Part shown: piece after piece, positions 9,732-18,804 of the stretch
How the letters are laid out: every line of letters begins with the position of its first letter
Numbering within the stretch: position 1 is the first letter of the stretch
Source: Sporosarcina sp. ACRSM
Lineage (GTDB): Bacteria > Bacillota > Bacilli > Bacillales_A > Planococcaceae
Assembly: GCF_022346545.1 (NCBI RefSeq)
Contig: NZ_JAKRNU010000016.1
Span: 1-63,288 of the forward strand
Reading direction: 5' to 3'
Length of the DNA: 63,288 nt
Made by a program: the position numbers and the translations under genes
Notes under the pieces: model-generated
Database searches by the model: none
What the model saw: the letters and a program-made list of their open reading frames with translations, nothing else
Told to the model about the DNA's origin: nothing

Positions 9732-11267
9732 GTGAAAAAACGTGCACTGCTAAGCGTGTCAGACAAAAGTGGTATTTTGGAGTTTGCGAAAGAGTTGGAA
9801 GGGCTTGGCTATGAATTGCTGTCTACAGGCGGAACAATGAAACACCTGGCGGATAATGGCGTAGTTGTCACAGCTGTCGATGCGGTAACAGGCTTCCCGG
9901 AAATTATGGAAGGCCGTGTAAAAACGCTCAATCCGATGATTCACGGTGGACTTCTTGCGAAACAAGATGACCCGACGCATCAGGCGCAAATGGAAGAGCA
10001 TGGCATCCAACCGATCGACATCGTTTGTGTCAACTTGTATCCATTCAAAGAAACGATTTCCAAACCGGATGTGACAACGGATGATGCAATCGAAAATATC
10101 GACATCGGAGGACCGGCGATGCTACGTGCATCTGCGAAAAACCATGCGTATGTCACGGTCATTGTCGATGCAGCGGATTACGCGCAAGTGTTGGAAGAGT
10201 TGAAGACGGATGGCCAAACGACATTGGAAACACGCAGACGTTTAGCGGCGAAAGTATTCCGCCATACAGCTGCGTACGATGCGCTCATTTCAGGCTACTT
10301 GACTGATCTTGCAGGCGAAGAGTTCCCGGAGCAGGTGACTTATACATATGAGTTGAAACAACCGCTCCGTTACGGTGAAAACCCGCATCAGAAAGCGGCA
10401 TTTTATAGCCGTCCACTCGGTTCGGATTTCTCGATCGCTTATGCTGAACAATTGCACGGCAAAGAGCTTTCTTATAACAATATCCAAGATGCGAATGCAG
10501 CGATCCAAATCGTCAAGGAATTCGAAGGTCCTGCGGCAGTCGCAGTGAAACATATGAATCCATGTGGCGTCGGTACAGGCGAAACGGTTTTCGATGCGTT
10601 CAATAAAGCTTATGAAGCAGACCCGGTATCCATTTTCGGCGGCATTATCGCTTTGAATCGTGAAGTGGATGCGTCAACTGCTGAAAAACTATCAGGAATA
10701 TTCCTTGAAATCATCATTGCACCATCGTTCACAGCTGAAGCTGTTGAAATCTTGACGAAGAAGAAAAATATCCGTTTACTTACGATTTCGTTTGATCAAA
10801 ACAAAAAAGATAAATGGAATACCGTGTCTGTAGAAGGCGGACTGTTAATGCAGGAACCGGATACGTATGGCTTTGCGGATGCGGATATCCGTGTGGCAAC
10901 GGATCGTGAACCGACAGAAGCAGAGTGGGAAGCGATGAAACTAGGCTGGGCAGTCGTCAAGCACGTGAAATCAAATGCGATTGTTGTATCGGATGATCAT
11001 ATGACACTCGGTGTCGGTGCAGGACAGATGAACCGCGTTGGCGCAGCGAATATCGCATTGACACAAGCGGGAGAACGTGCAAAAGGAGCAGCACTTGCAT
11101 CAGACGCGTTTTTCCCGATGGACGATACAGTTGAAGCGGCTGCGAAAGCAGGCATCACGGCTATCATCCAACCAGGCGGATCGGTCAAAGATGAGGATTC
11201 CATTAAAAAAGCAAACGAATACGGCATTGCCATGGTGTTCACAGGCGTCCGTCATTTCAAACACTAA
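9732..11267 (+). CDS. purH: Bifunctional AICAR transformylase / IMP cyclohydrolase
   Basis: A 511-aa enzyme catalysing the last two steps to IMP. The N-terminal cyclohydrolase domain holds SVSDKSG and STGGT; the C-terminal transformylase domain holds [18 protein letters not shown] and SNAIV. The conserved GRVKTLHP reads GRVKTLNP (Asn67, AAT at 9930-9932), an unusual change in the cyclohydrolase domain. The start is GTG with a TGGAGG site. It follows a hairpin and precedes purD by 12 bases. Confidence 0.95.
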   Translation: MKKRALLSVSDKSGILEFAKELEGLGYELLSTGGTMKHLADNGVVVTAVDAVTGFPEIMEGRVKTLNPMIHGGLLAKQDDPTHQAQMEEHGIQPIDIVCVNLYPFKETISKPDVTTDDAIENIDIGGPAMLRASAKNHAYVTVIVDAADYAQVLEELKTDGQTTLETRRRLAAKVFRHTAAYDALISGYLTDLAGEEFPEQVTYTYELKQPLRYGENPHQKAAFYSRPLGSDFSIAYAEQLHGKELSYNNIQDANAAIQIVKEFEGPAAVAVKHMNPCGVGTGETVFDAFNKAYEADPVSIFGGIIALNREVDASTAEKLSGIFLEIIIAPSFTAEAVEILTKKKNIRLLTISFDQNKKDKWNTVSVEGGLLMQEPDTYGFADADIRVATDREPTEAEWEAMKLGWAVVKHVKSNAIVVSDDHMTLGVGAGQMNRVGAANIALTQAGERAKGAALASDAFFPMDDTVEAAAKAGITAIIQPGGSVKDEDSIKKANEYGIAMVFTGVRHFKH

Positions 11268-11279
11268 GGAGGATTATCG

Positions 11280-12539
11280 TTGAATATACTCGTTATCGGG
11301 AGCGGCGGCCGCGAACATGCGATTGCCAGACAGTTCAAAAACTCCCCTTCCGTTCAGAAAGTTTTTGTCGCGCCAGGCAATGATGGTATGAAGAATGATG
11401 CGGAATGTGTACAAATCGATGCATTGGATTTCGAAGCGCTTGTTTCGTTCGCGAAAGAAAATGAAGTGGACCTGACTTTTGTCGGTCCTGAACAACCGCT
11501 TGCGGAAGGCGTTGTCGATTTTTTCGCGGAGCATGGATTGAAGGCATTCGGCCCGACGAAAGCGGCTGCGCTAATTGAAGGCAGTAAATCGTTTGCGAAA
11601 GAGCTGATGGCGAAATACAATATTCCGACTGCGGCGTATGGAACGTTCACGGACGCGGAAGAAGCGAAAGCTTTCATCCGTGAAAATGGTGCTCCGATTG
11701 TCGTTAAGGCGGACGGGCTTGCGGCTGGGAAAGGCGTCATTGTCGCGATGACGTTGGACGAAGCATTGGATGCGGTCGATGATATGATCGGCAATCAGAA
11801 ATTCGGCGAGTCTTCATCACGTGTCGTCATTGAGGAATTCCTGGACGGCGAAGAGTTTTCTTATATGTCATTTGTGCATGATGGACAAATTTACCCGATG
11901 GTCATCGCACAAGACCATAAGCGTGCGTTCGATGGCGATAAAGGGCCAAACACAGGCGGCATGGGCGCGTATTCACCGGTTCCGCAAATTTCGGATAGCG
12001 TTGTACAAGAAGCGTATGATAAAGTGGTCGTTCCGACTGTCGAAGCGATGACAGCGGAAGGGACGCCGTTTACAGGAATTTTATATGCAGGTCTTATTTT
12101 GACGGAAGATGGACCGAAAGTGATCGAGTTCAATGCACGTTTCGGGGATCCTGAAACGCAAGTCGTCTTGCCACGGATGGCATCCGATTTCGGTGCATTC
12201 ATGGCTGCGCTTATGGATTGCAAACCGTATGACCTGCAATGGCATGACGAAGCGATGTTGGGCGTTGTCATAGCGGCAGACGGTTATCCGGGAGATGTGG
12301 TAAAAGGAACGGCATTGCCTAATCTCGATATTCTGCAGACACAAGGATTGGACGTGTTCCATGCGGGGACGAAATCGGATGGCGCCGGCTTTGCAGGAAA
12401 TGGCGGTCGCGTCATTCTCGTCGCAGCGAAAGCGGACTCACTGAAAGAAGCACAAAGTCAAGTGTATAAAGGCTTGTCCCAACTGGAATGGAATGGATTC
12501 TTCTATAGACAGGACATCGGCTGGCGTACGTTTGAATAA
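11280..12539 (+). CDS. purD: Phosphoribosylamine-glycine ligase (GAR synthetase)
   Basis: A 419-aa ATP-grasp enzyme and the last gene of the operon. GSGGREHA at the N-terminus, VKADGLAAGKGV in the ATP-grasp domain and EFNARFGDPETQ at the metal site are all present. The start is TTG preceded by AAGGAGG (11267-11273). A strong terminator follows. Confidence 0.96.
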   Translation: MNILVIGSGGREHAIARQFKNSPSVQKVFVAPGNDGMKNDAECVQIDALDFEALVSFAKENEVDLTFVGPEQPLAEGVVDFFAEHGLKAFGPTKAAALIEGSKSFAKELMAKYNIPTAAYGTFTDAEEAKAFIRENGAPIVVKADGLAAGKGVIVAMTLDEALDAVDDMIGNQKFGESSSRVVIEEFLDGEEFSYMSFVHDGQIYPMVIAQDHKRAFDGDKGPNTGGMGAYSPVPQISDSVVQEAYDKVVVPTVEAMTAEGTPFTGILYAGLILTEDGPKVIEFNARFGDPETQVVLPRMASDFGAFMAALMDCKPYDLQWHDEAMLGVVIAADGYPGDVVKGTALPNLDILQTQGLDVFHAGTKSDGAGFAGNGGRVILVAAKADSLKEAQSQVYKGLSQLEWNGFFYRQDIGWRTFE

Positions 12540-12557
12540 AGTAGCTTGAACATTATC

Positions 12558-12602
12558 CCGGATCTTGGATAAATCAACCTTCCAAGGTCCGGTCTTTTTT
12601 TT
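12558..12602 (+). terminator. Terminator of the pur operon
   Basis: CCGGATCTTGGA (12558-12569) pairs with TCCAAGGTCCGG (12581-12592), with one T-G pair, followed by TCTTTTTTTT. Confidence 0.92.
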
Positions 12603-12643
12603 ACATGTAAGAAAGTCAAACTAGATGGAGTGTACAGGTACAG

Positions 12644-14020
12644 ATGGAAGGTACATATAAAGGTAATGATAAATTAATAACGGGTCTCGTATTAGGGATT
12701 ATTACATATTGGTTGTTTGCGCAGGCGCTGTTGAATACGGTGCCGGCTATCCAGCAGGACTTGGGCATCGATGTCAGTACGATTGGCATCGGAATTAGCC
12801 TGACAGCCCTTTTTTCGGGAATTTTCGTCGTCGTTGCGGGAGGCTTTGTCGATCGTTTCGGGGCGGTGCGGTTAACGGTCATCGGTTTGATACTGAGCAT
12901 TGTCGGGTCGTTACTTCTTATTCTTGCAACAAACACGTCGCTTTTCATAACGGCACGGGTCATTCAAGGGTTTTCCGCGGCTTGCGTCATGCCTGCGACG
13001 CTGTCGATCGTGAAAGCGTATTATGACGGTGCAGCCCGTCAACGCGCATTGAGTTTCTGGGCGATCGGCTCCTGGGGTGGGACAGGCATCTGTTCGTTGG
13101 CCGGGGGAGCCATTGCGACATCGTTGGGCTGGAGATGGATTTTCATTTTTTCCATCGCGGTGGCTATCCTTTCTCTCGTGTTATTAAAAGGTACACCTGA
13201 GACGAAAACAGTGGCCACAAGTAAGAAGTTCGATTACGTGGGCCTGATCCCATTTGTGTTGGCGATGCTCAGCTTAAACCTCGTCATTACACGGGGTGGC
13301 TCATTCGGTTGGTCAAGCAAGATTACCCTCTCTTTGCTTCTCCTCTTTGTCGTATCAGCGATTTTCTTCTTTCGAAATGGATTCAAAAAAGGAGACGATA
13401 GTTTTATCGATTTCTCCATCTTCAAAAATCGTGCCTATTCAGGCGCGACATTATCGAACTTTTTATTGAATATGGTAGCGGGGTCTTTGATCATTATCAA
13501 TACCTATCTCCAAATGGCGAGAGGCTTTACGTCATTTCAGTCGGGGCTTTTGTCCATCGGTTATCTGGTTTGTATTTTAGTGACAATCCGAATCGGGGAA
13601 AAGCTGATCCGGAAAATAGGGGCAAGAAAGCCGATGATGATCGGACCTTTAGTGACGAGTATCGGCGTCATGCTTATGGCTTTCACGTTTTTGGATGATA
13701 TGCCTTACACTATCGCAGTGATCATCGGTTTCATTTTATTTGGAATCGGTCTTGGTCTGTATGCGACGCCTTCGACAGATTCGGCCGTTGCCAATTCACC
13801 GGCTGACAAGGCGGGCGTTGCGACGGGCATTTACAAAATGGCGAGCACGCTCGGTGGTTCCATTGGTATCGCAGTTTGCGCCAGTGTTTTTGGTGCATTG
13901 TCAGCCAGCCATGATGCGGGCTTTGCCGCGATGATCGGGTTAGGAGTTTGCGTAATGCTTTGCATTCTATCCATGCTCTCCGTATTTTTCACAACGCCGA
14001 AAGACGTCCGAAATGCTTGA
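12644..14020 (+). CDS. MFS transporter, DHA2 (EmrB/QacA-like) family
   Basis: A 458-aa membrane protein with about 14 hydrophobic segments, the motif A-like GGFVDRFGAVRLT between segments 2 and 3, and ARVIQGFSAACVMPATLSIV typical of segment 4 in drug:proton antiporters. This family exports drugs and other toxic compounds; the substrate here is unknown. The ribosome site is distant (GGAG about 13 bases before the ATG), which may mean weak translation. It stands alone between two terminators. Confidence 0.85.
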   Translation: MEGTYKGNDKLITGLVLGIITYWLFAQALLNTVPAIQQDLGIDVSTIGIGISLTALFSGIFVVVAGGFVDRFGAVRLTVIGLILSIVGSLLLILATNTSLFITARVIQGFSAACVMPATLSIVKAYYDGAARQRALSFWAIGSWGGTGICSLAGGAIATSLGWRWIFIFSIAVAILSLVLLKGTPETKTVATSKKFDYVGLIPFVLAMLSLNLVITRGGSFGWSSKITLSLLLLFVVSAIFFFRNGFKKGDDSFIDFSIFKNRAYSGATLSNFLLNMVAGSLIIINTYLQMARGFTSFQSGLLSIGYLVCILVTIRIGEKLIRKIGARKPMMIGPLVTSIGVMLMAFTFLDDMPYTIAVIIGFILFGIGLGLYATPSTDSAVANSPADKAGVATGIYKMASTLGGSIGIAVCASVFGALSASHDAGFAAMIGLGVCVMLCILSMLSVFFTTPKDVRNA

Positions 14021-14024
14021 ACCT

Positions 14025-14070
14025 AAAATCCCCTGCTCCCTGACAGAGCGGGGGATTTTGGAGTGATTTT
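14025..14070 (+). terminator. Terminator after the MFS gene
   Basis: AAAATCCCC-GCTC pairs with GAGC-GGGGATTTT around a short loop, followed by a T run. It lies between the convergent MFS gene and the ger operon and could slow transcription from both sides. Confidence 0.8.
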
Positions 14071-14088
14071 TTGATGTGATCGGTTATT

Positions 14089-15192
14089 TTATTCGACCGC
14101 TCCTGTACTTTTCAAATTGATATCCATGGTGACATTAAACTCGATTTCAGGATAAATGCGATTCCATTCGTCAATCGTGTCTTTGTGCGACAATCTCGTC
14201 GCACGATAACGCAAGCCGAATCCGAATGGATCGACATTGTTCTCTTGAAGGGTAGTCAATAAATCCATGACCTTCTTTTTAATATCATCAGCTGCTATTT
14301 TATCGTACTTTTTCAAGTCGGAGTTATTCAGACGTTTAGTGGATTCACTAATGACACCGACCTTTGTGATTTTCATATCAATCCGTGGCGTCTCTCCTTC
14401 GTCAAGGATAATCTGATATTTCATCTTGACTTCATCGATGTGCAACACCAAGTGCAGATTGTCTTCTTCAATTTTATAAGTGAAATTGGATACATTATTG
14501 ATCAGTGAATTAAAATACTTCGTTTGAACTTGCGTCAATTCAACGGGTTCCTCACCCCATTTAAGTACGATCGATTTATTGACGATAAAATGTTTTTGTT
14601 CCTCATTGAAATCGATGATGGGTAAAACCGTATTGATCCCTTTGCTTAATACCTCTCTTCTGAATTCGAATAGGAATGTAGTGAGGACATACGGGCTTTC
14701 CGTTCCGGTATTATCGAAAAAGTTATATAACGCGATTGTTGCAGGAGGTTCAGTGTCCGGTGCAAAGGAAACTGTCTCCTCGGCAGTCTTTTCAGCTACG
14801 GCAACGTAAGTGATCATTTGGATATCCGCACGTCTTGTAAAATAATCCATGAATGTATCCATGTCTTTTGAAAGCAATTCCTTGTTTAGAACGATGCTCC
14901 GATTATGTCCCATCTCCAATTTTTTATCAACATGTGTTTCCATATCCCGAATGGCTTCTGCAATCGACTCGGCATCATGAGCTAAATGCGTAAAGCCTTG
15001 GGCAGCCTCTGCCTTGACTTCACCGGCTGGCTTGGCCAACTTCAATGTCACCCTGAAACCGTCTTCCACTGTTTCGGAAGGATCTATGCCTATTCCCAAT
15101 ACAAAAATCCGTTTGTCAATGTCTTTAAAGGCACATCCGGATTGAAAAAGGAGGGCGATCAGCATGAGGATAGAAAAAAAGCGCTTTATCAT
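14089..15192 (-). CDS. Ger(x)C family spore germination lipoprotein
   Basis: The C subunit of a nutrient germinant receptor, 367 aa from the ATG at 15192, which overlaps the upstream stop as ATGA. The first 20 residues form a signal peptide ending in a lipobox (LFQSGC), so Cys20 would be lipidated and the protein held on the outer face of the spore inner membrane. The rest matches the Ger(x)C domain (KRIFVLGIGID near the start). A longer frame from a TTG at 15210 exists but is less likely. Confidence 0.92.
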   Translation of the reverse strand: MIKRFFSILMLIALLFQSGCAFKDIDKRIFVLGIGIDPSETVEDGFRVTLKLAKPAGEVKAEAAQGFTHLAHDAESIAEAIRDMETHVDKKLEMGHNRSIVLNKELLSKDMDTFMDYFTRRADIQMITYVAVAEKTAEETVSFAPDTEPPATIALYNFFDNTGTESPYVLTTFLFEFRREVLSKGINTVLPIIDFNEEQKHFIVNKSIVLKWGEEPVELTQVQTKYFNSLINNVSNFTYKIEEDNLHLVLHIDEVKMKYQIILDEGETPRIDMKITKVGVISESTKRLNNSDLKKYDKIAADDIKKKVMDLLTTLQENNVDPFGFGLRYRATRLSHKDTIDEWNRIYPEIEFNVTMDINLKSTGAVE

Positions 15193-16307
15193 TTTTTGAG
15201 TTCCGGACAATTGGACGCTCCCCTTTTCTTTGCCAACAAAAGACTACCGATGAGCAAAAATAGAAGAATCGGCAAAAAGTATTTATCGAATATTTCGACT
15301 GACTTATACAGATTATCGACTGTCATCCTTGTTGCCGAGAACATCGCAACAATCCAAAAGCAAACGATAAAAAAAGGAATTGTTAAATTATACGACTTCC
15401 ACTTTAATCGTTTGAAATGAAATATACTGGAAAGTAGCTGGATGGAAACATGCCAATGTATCGTCATGCTGATGACACTGAGGGCCAAGTAGGCGCCGAT
15501 GAATATAAAGACGATTCTTTCAATGACTCCGAATTTCATACGGATGGAATCGCTTGTCATTATCCATGGGTACAAAACATTATTTAGGGAGTCAAATCCT
15601 CCAAAGCCGATTGGAAGGAAATAAGTAGTGAAAAGGATAAATGTACAAACTACTGTAAGCAAGACCATACCTTTTCGTGACGGTTTTTTCAATTTCGTGA
15701 AGTATCGATTGAATATTATTAAATTGGCTACCCCGATGACAATATAGAGCGAGGTGCTAAAAGCCGCATAATCCGGCAAATGATTAATATGCATGACGGC
15801 AATCCTTACATAATCCCATTTCAGGCTAGGGCTGAGATAACCCTTTATTTGGATGAAGACAATAAAAGGGACTACGATAAGAATGACAATTTCACTCATA
15901 TATAAAATATTTCTTGTCGTCATCAGAATTCCATATGTGACAACAAAAACAAAAGTTAGGACGATTGTATAGATGGACATTTCAGGCGTCAGAAAACGAA
16001 AAATAATGAATGTATAGATGACCAGTGTTGAGAGCCCCGCAAGATACCAGCAAAGAGCGAGAAAAAGAAGCACGGGCGTTGCAATCCATTTGGGTACGTG
16101 CAACTTCAAGATTTCGGGCAAGTCTTGCCCGGGGAAACGACTAAATAAGGAAATGATCATGTAGGTCAATATCATTCCGACGGGCAGGGCAAGAACAAGC
16201 GCAAGGACGGTTCCACTATTGTTTCCGGCGATTAGTATCCTTGGCGTGAGGGAAACCATATTTGTCAGCATATTTACCAAAATCAAGTAGAATAGGAAAC
16301 GGCTCAT
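15189..16307 (-). CDS. GerB-type spore germination permease subunit
   Basis: A 372-aa protein of the APC-like endospore germination permease family with about ten hydrophobic segments. It is the middle gene of the A-B-C receptor operon. Its ATG overlaps the gerA-type stop by four bases, and its own stop overlaps the C gene. In this family the B subunit is associated with germinant recognition in the inner spore membrane; the ligand cannot be predicted here. Confidence 0.92.
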   Translation of the reverse strand: MSRFLFYLILVNMLTNMVSLTPRILIAGNNSGTVLALVLALPVGMILTYMIISLFSRFPGQDLPEILKLHVPKWIATPVLLFLALCWYLAGLSTLVIYTFIIFRFLTPEMSIYTIVLTFVFVVTYGILMTTRNILYMSEIVILIVVPFIVFIQIKGYLSPSLKWDYVRIAVMHINHLPDYAAFSTSLYIVIGVANLIIFNRYFTKLKKPSRKGMVLLTVVCTFILFTTYFLPIGFGGFDSLNNVLYPWIMTSDSIRMKFGVIERIVFIFIGAYLALSVISMTIHWHVSIQLLSSIFHFKRLKWKSYNLTIPFFIVCFWIVAMFSATRMTVDNLYKSVEIFDKYFLPILLFLLIGSLLLAKKRGASNCPELKK

Positions 16308-17656
16308 CGTTTGTCCATCCTCAACTCCTCATTTTTACTAATCCATGGAATCCGTAAATAAGGTACACCTAAACTTTCTTTACTTACCAAAAGCATAATT
16401 AAGCCTATAAAACCGACCAATAAACCGACCATCCCGAACAAAGCCGAATAAACAAGTAGCATAAGCCGAATAACCCGTATGGAAAAACTCATCTCGTTGA
16501 TAGGAATGACAAATGTGGAAATGGCGACTGCCGAAATGACGATGACCATGATATTTGAAGTCAGTGCCGCTTCTGTTGCCGCCGTGCCCAAGATGAGTCC
16601 ACCGACAGTGGTCGCGGTAGAATTGACGGCTTTCGGCAATCGCATGCTTGCTTCCGTTAATAATTCCACGAAGAATAACATGAAAAATACTTCTATAAAG
16701 GATGGATAAGGGACACCGATCCTGCCACCCGCAACAGTGAGCGCAAGTTCCAGTCTCAAAATATCCGGGTTATACGATGTCACTGCCACATACAGGCTAG
16801 GGAGCAAAATACATACGAACAAACCGGTATATCTCAAAAGGATTGTAAATGCCGTTACACTGAAGACGTGGTAATTATCTTCCATTGAAGACATGAAATC
16901 GAAAAAAATGACAGGTACAATGATGACATCCGGGCTTCCGTCAATGACGATAATCACTTTACCGTTGTTCAAATTGTAGACGATGCGGTCCGGTCGTTCT
17001 GTGATCAACGTTGAAGGGAATAGCGTGAATGTACCCTTGTTCAGAAAATGTTGGAGGTCGCCGGCCGATTGGAGTAACGGAGTATCGAGTTCAACAAGCT
17101 GCTCCTTGACTTTTTTCAACATATCGGGATTGACTCGATCATAATCATAGAGTAAGGCGATTGCTCGGTTGGATTCGTCATCCGACAGGATTGTTTCAAC
17201 TTTTAAAGAAGGCTGATGGTACCTTTGCCTGATTAAATTGATTGTCACTTCAATATCTTCACTTAATCCTTTTTGAGGTCCATGAACTGTCGGTTCCATC
17301 AGGGTATCCTGTACTTCTTTATTACTCACGAGGCGGATATCCAACAAGAAAATATGATTCCCAATCGCAATCAAAACAAATCCCGCGCTTAACAAAATAA
17401 GCAATTTATCTATATTTGGCATATCGATTCGATTCGGCAAAGATTGGATATAAGAAGTAAAGCTTTCCTCAGAGGACATTTCAAAAAAGGGTTTGATCAC
17501 CGTTTGCTGGAGTGTATTTCCATCCACCACGGACTTTAAATAGAAAAGGAAAGCATATTGGCCATTCATGTGTAGCGGTGTCTGAATCATGTCATCCGAC
17601 GGCTTGAATTGTTCCGCCAATCCATCGAATAAAGGAGGGGCTTTTTTTTCAAACAC
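16304..17656 (-). CDS. GerA-type spore germination protein
   Basis: The A subunit of the same receptor, 450 aa: an N-terminal cytosolic part (residues 1 to about 240) and a C-terminal membrane part with several helices and the typical PYPSFIEVFFMLFFVELLTE region. The frame is open up to 17797, but that end lies in the terminator of the neighbouring methyltransferase. I chose the GTG at 17656 because AAAGGAG sits eight bases upstream. Confidence 0.9.
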   Translation of the reverse strand: MFEKKAPPLFDGLAEQFKPSDDMIQTPLHMNGQYAFLFYLKSVVDGNTLQQTVIKPFFEMSSEESFTSYIQSLPNRIDMPNIDKLLILLSAGFVLIAIGNHIFLLDIRLVSNKEVQDTLMEPTVHGPQKGLSEDIEVTINLIRQRYHQPSLKVETILSDDESNRAIALLYDYDRVNPDMLKKVKEQLVELDTPLLQSAGDLQHFLNKGTFTLFPSTLITERPDRIVYNLNNGKVIIVIDGSPDVIIVPVIFFDFMSSMEDNYHVFSVTAFTILLRYTGLFVCILLPSLYVAVTSYNPDILRLELALTVAGGRIGVPYPSFIEVFFMLFFVELLTEASMRLPKAVNSTATTVGGLILGTAATEAALTSNIMVIVISAVAISTFVIPINEMSFSIRVIRLMLLVYSALFGMVGLLVGFIGLIMLLVSKESLGVPYLRIPWISKNEELRMDKR

Positions 17657-17756
17657 TTGCAACTCTCCTTTCAGGTAAAGCCTTGAAAAAGCTTTGTCAT
17701 TAGCGTTGACGGAATTTGGAGAAATGATACAAGCAATCTTGTGGAGTGGAATCCTA

Positions 17757-17791
17757 TAAAAAAAGCCCCGACTCCTGATGAGGAGCGGGAC
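17757..17791 (-). terminator. Terminator of the minus-strand methyltransferase
   Basis: Read on the minus strand, GTCCCGCTCCT pairs with AGGAGTCGGGGC around CATC, followed by seven T. It lies just after the methyltransferase stop and before the germination operon. Confidence 0.9.
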
Positions 17792-17800
17792 AATCATTTT

Positions 17801-18598
17801 TCATGTCGCCTGGCAAATCCATCCGCCGAACATATTGGTCGTAAAGAATTTAGCGATTTTGCCGAAGCCGGCCTCACTGAGTAACCCGACAATTTCCTCT
17901 TCGGGAATGAAGGACAGGGCACGGACCGTTTTCTCCATTTCATCCACTTCTTCTTGTGACAAACTTGTCGAATCGAGCCAATAAGCTTTCCACAGTGCAA
18001 ACAGCTCATCGAATGCCGGATTGCCCGGATTACCATACATCGTCGCCATCACAAACGGTGCACCCTCTTTCAAGCATTGGCGAATCGCCTTCAGTTGACG
18101 GAGTTTTTCCTGCCTGTCTGCAATGAAGTGCAGAACGAGCATACAAGTGGCGGCATCATGCAAATTGTCCGCACGCACTTCCTCGGCTGTTCCCCCGATA
18201 AATTCTACGCGATCTGCCATTTGTAAAGCGGCTGCCTTCGTGCGCGCGATATCGAGCATTGGCGGTGCAGGATCGACGGCGGTGAACGTCCATTCAGGAT
18301 TTGCGGGGCCTAACAAAGCGAGTTCATTGCCACCGCCAGCCCCGACGACGAGCACATGGGCTTGCTGTGCCGTATGCGCCCGAAGATATGTCTGCACAAG
18401 TCTGAACATTGAATCATACGTAGGCAATGTTCGGCGTATCCCTTTATCGTACTCCGTCGCCATTTCTTCATTGAATTCCATTTTGTCCGCCATATGATCA
18501 AATCCCATCCATTTTGTAGTATCTGTAATTATTTCGCTCAAAACTTGGAAAAACCTTTTCATCGAAAAATCTTGTTGCTTCACAGTGTTTTGGTTCAA
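17801..18598 (-). CDS. Class I SAM-dependent methyltransferase
   Basis: A 265-aa Rossmann-fold methyltransferase. SAM motif I is VLVVGAGGGNEL, motif II ends in AVDPAPPML, and a FIGGTAEEVRADNLHDAATCML stretch covers motifs III-IV (written here as regions). The substrate is unknown. The start is uncertain: the longest frame uses TTG 18598 with no clear ribosome site, and in-frame ATGs at 18562 and further in (for example before ADKMEFNEE) are alternatives. A 21-bp repeat array lies directly upstream. Confidence 0.75.
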   Translation of the reverse strand: MNQNTVKQQDFSMKRFFQVLSEIITDTTKWMGFDHMADKMEFNEEMATEYDKGIRRTLPTYDSMFRLVQTYLRAHTAQQAHVLVVGAGGGNELALLGPANPEWTFTAVDPAPPMLDIARTKAAALQMADRVEFIGGTAEEVRADNLHDAATCMLVLHFIADRQEKLRQLKAIRQCLKEGAPFVMATMYGNPGNPAFDELFALWKAYWLDSTSLSQEEVDEMEKTVRALSFIPEEEIVGLLSEAGFGKIAKFFTTNMFGGWICQAT

Positions 18599-18600
18599 GA

Positions 18601-18720
18601 AATGAATGTTTTACCTAAACAAGCCAACGTCGGGTTGAAAGAAATCAACGTTTTACACAAACGAGGCAACGCCAAGTTAAAAGAAACCAACGCTCGTGAA
18701 CAACTCCAAAACGTCCTGTC
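18601..18720. repeat. Array of 21-bp units anchored on CAACG
   Basis: CAACG starts at 18625, 18646, 18667 and 18688, exactly 21 bases apart; related pentamers lie at 18604 (GAATG) and 18709 (AAACG). Units alternate in a 42-bp pattern, one half containing GTTGAAAGAAA or GTTAAAAGAAA. The array lies between the divergent methyltransferase and yerA. Because 21 is a multiple of three, one frame reads as a heptad-like peptide, but it has no proper start. Confidence 0.8.
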
Positions 18721-18804
18721 CAAAATTTCCAACTCTCTATGTATTTCATGAATGCTATGCTACGATAAATAGTATACTAGTGAGTAGAGGAGAGAGGGGA
18801 TTTC

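Noticed and set aside
17657..17797. N-terminal extension of the GerA-type protein
   Set aside because: It would be encoded by the neighbouring terminator hairpin; a better start with a ribosome site lies at 17656.
18494..18751. 85-codon frame with heptad-like repeats
   Set aside because: The heptads follow from the 21-bp DNA period; it overlaps the antisense start of the methyltransferase and lacks a ribosome site.
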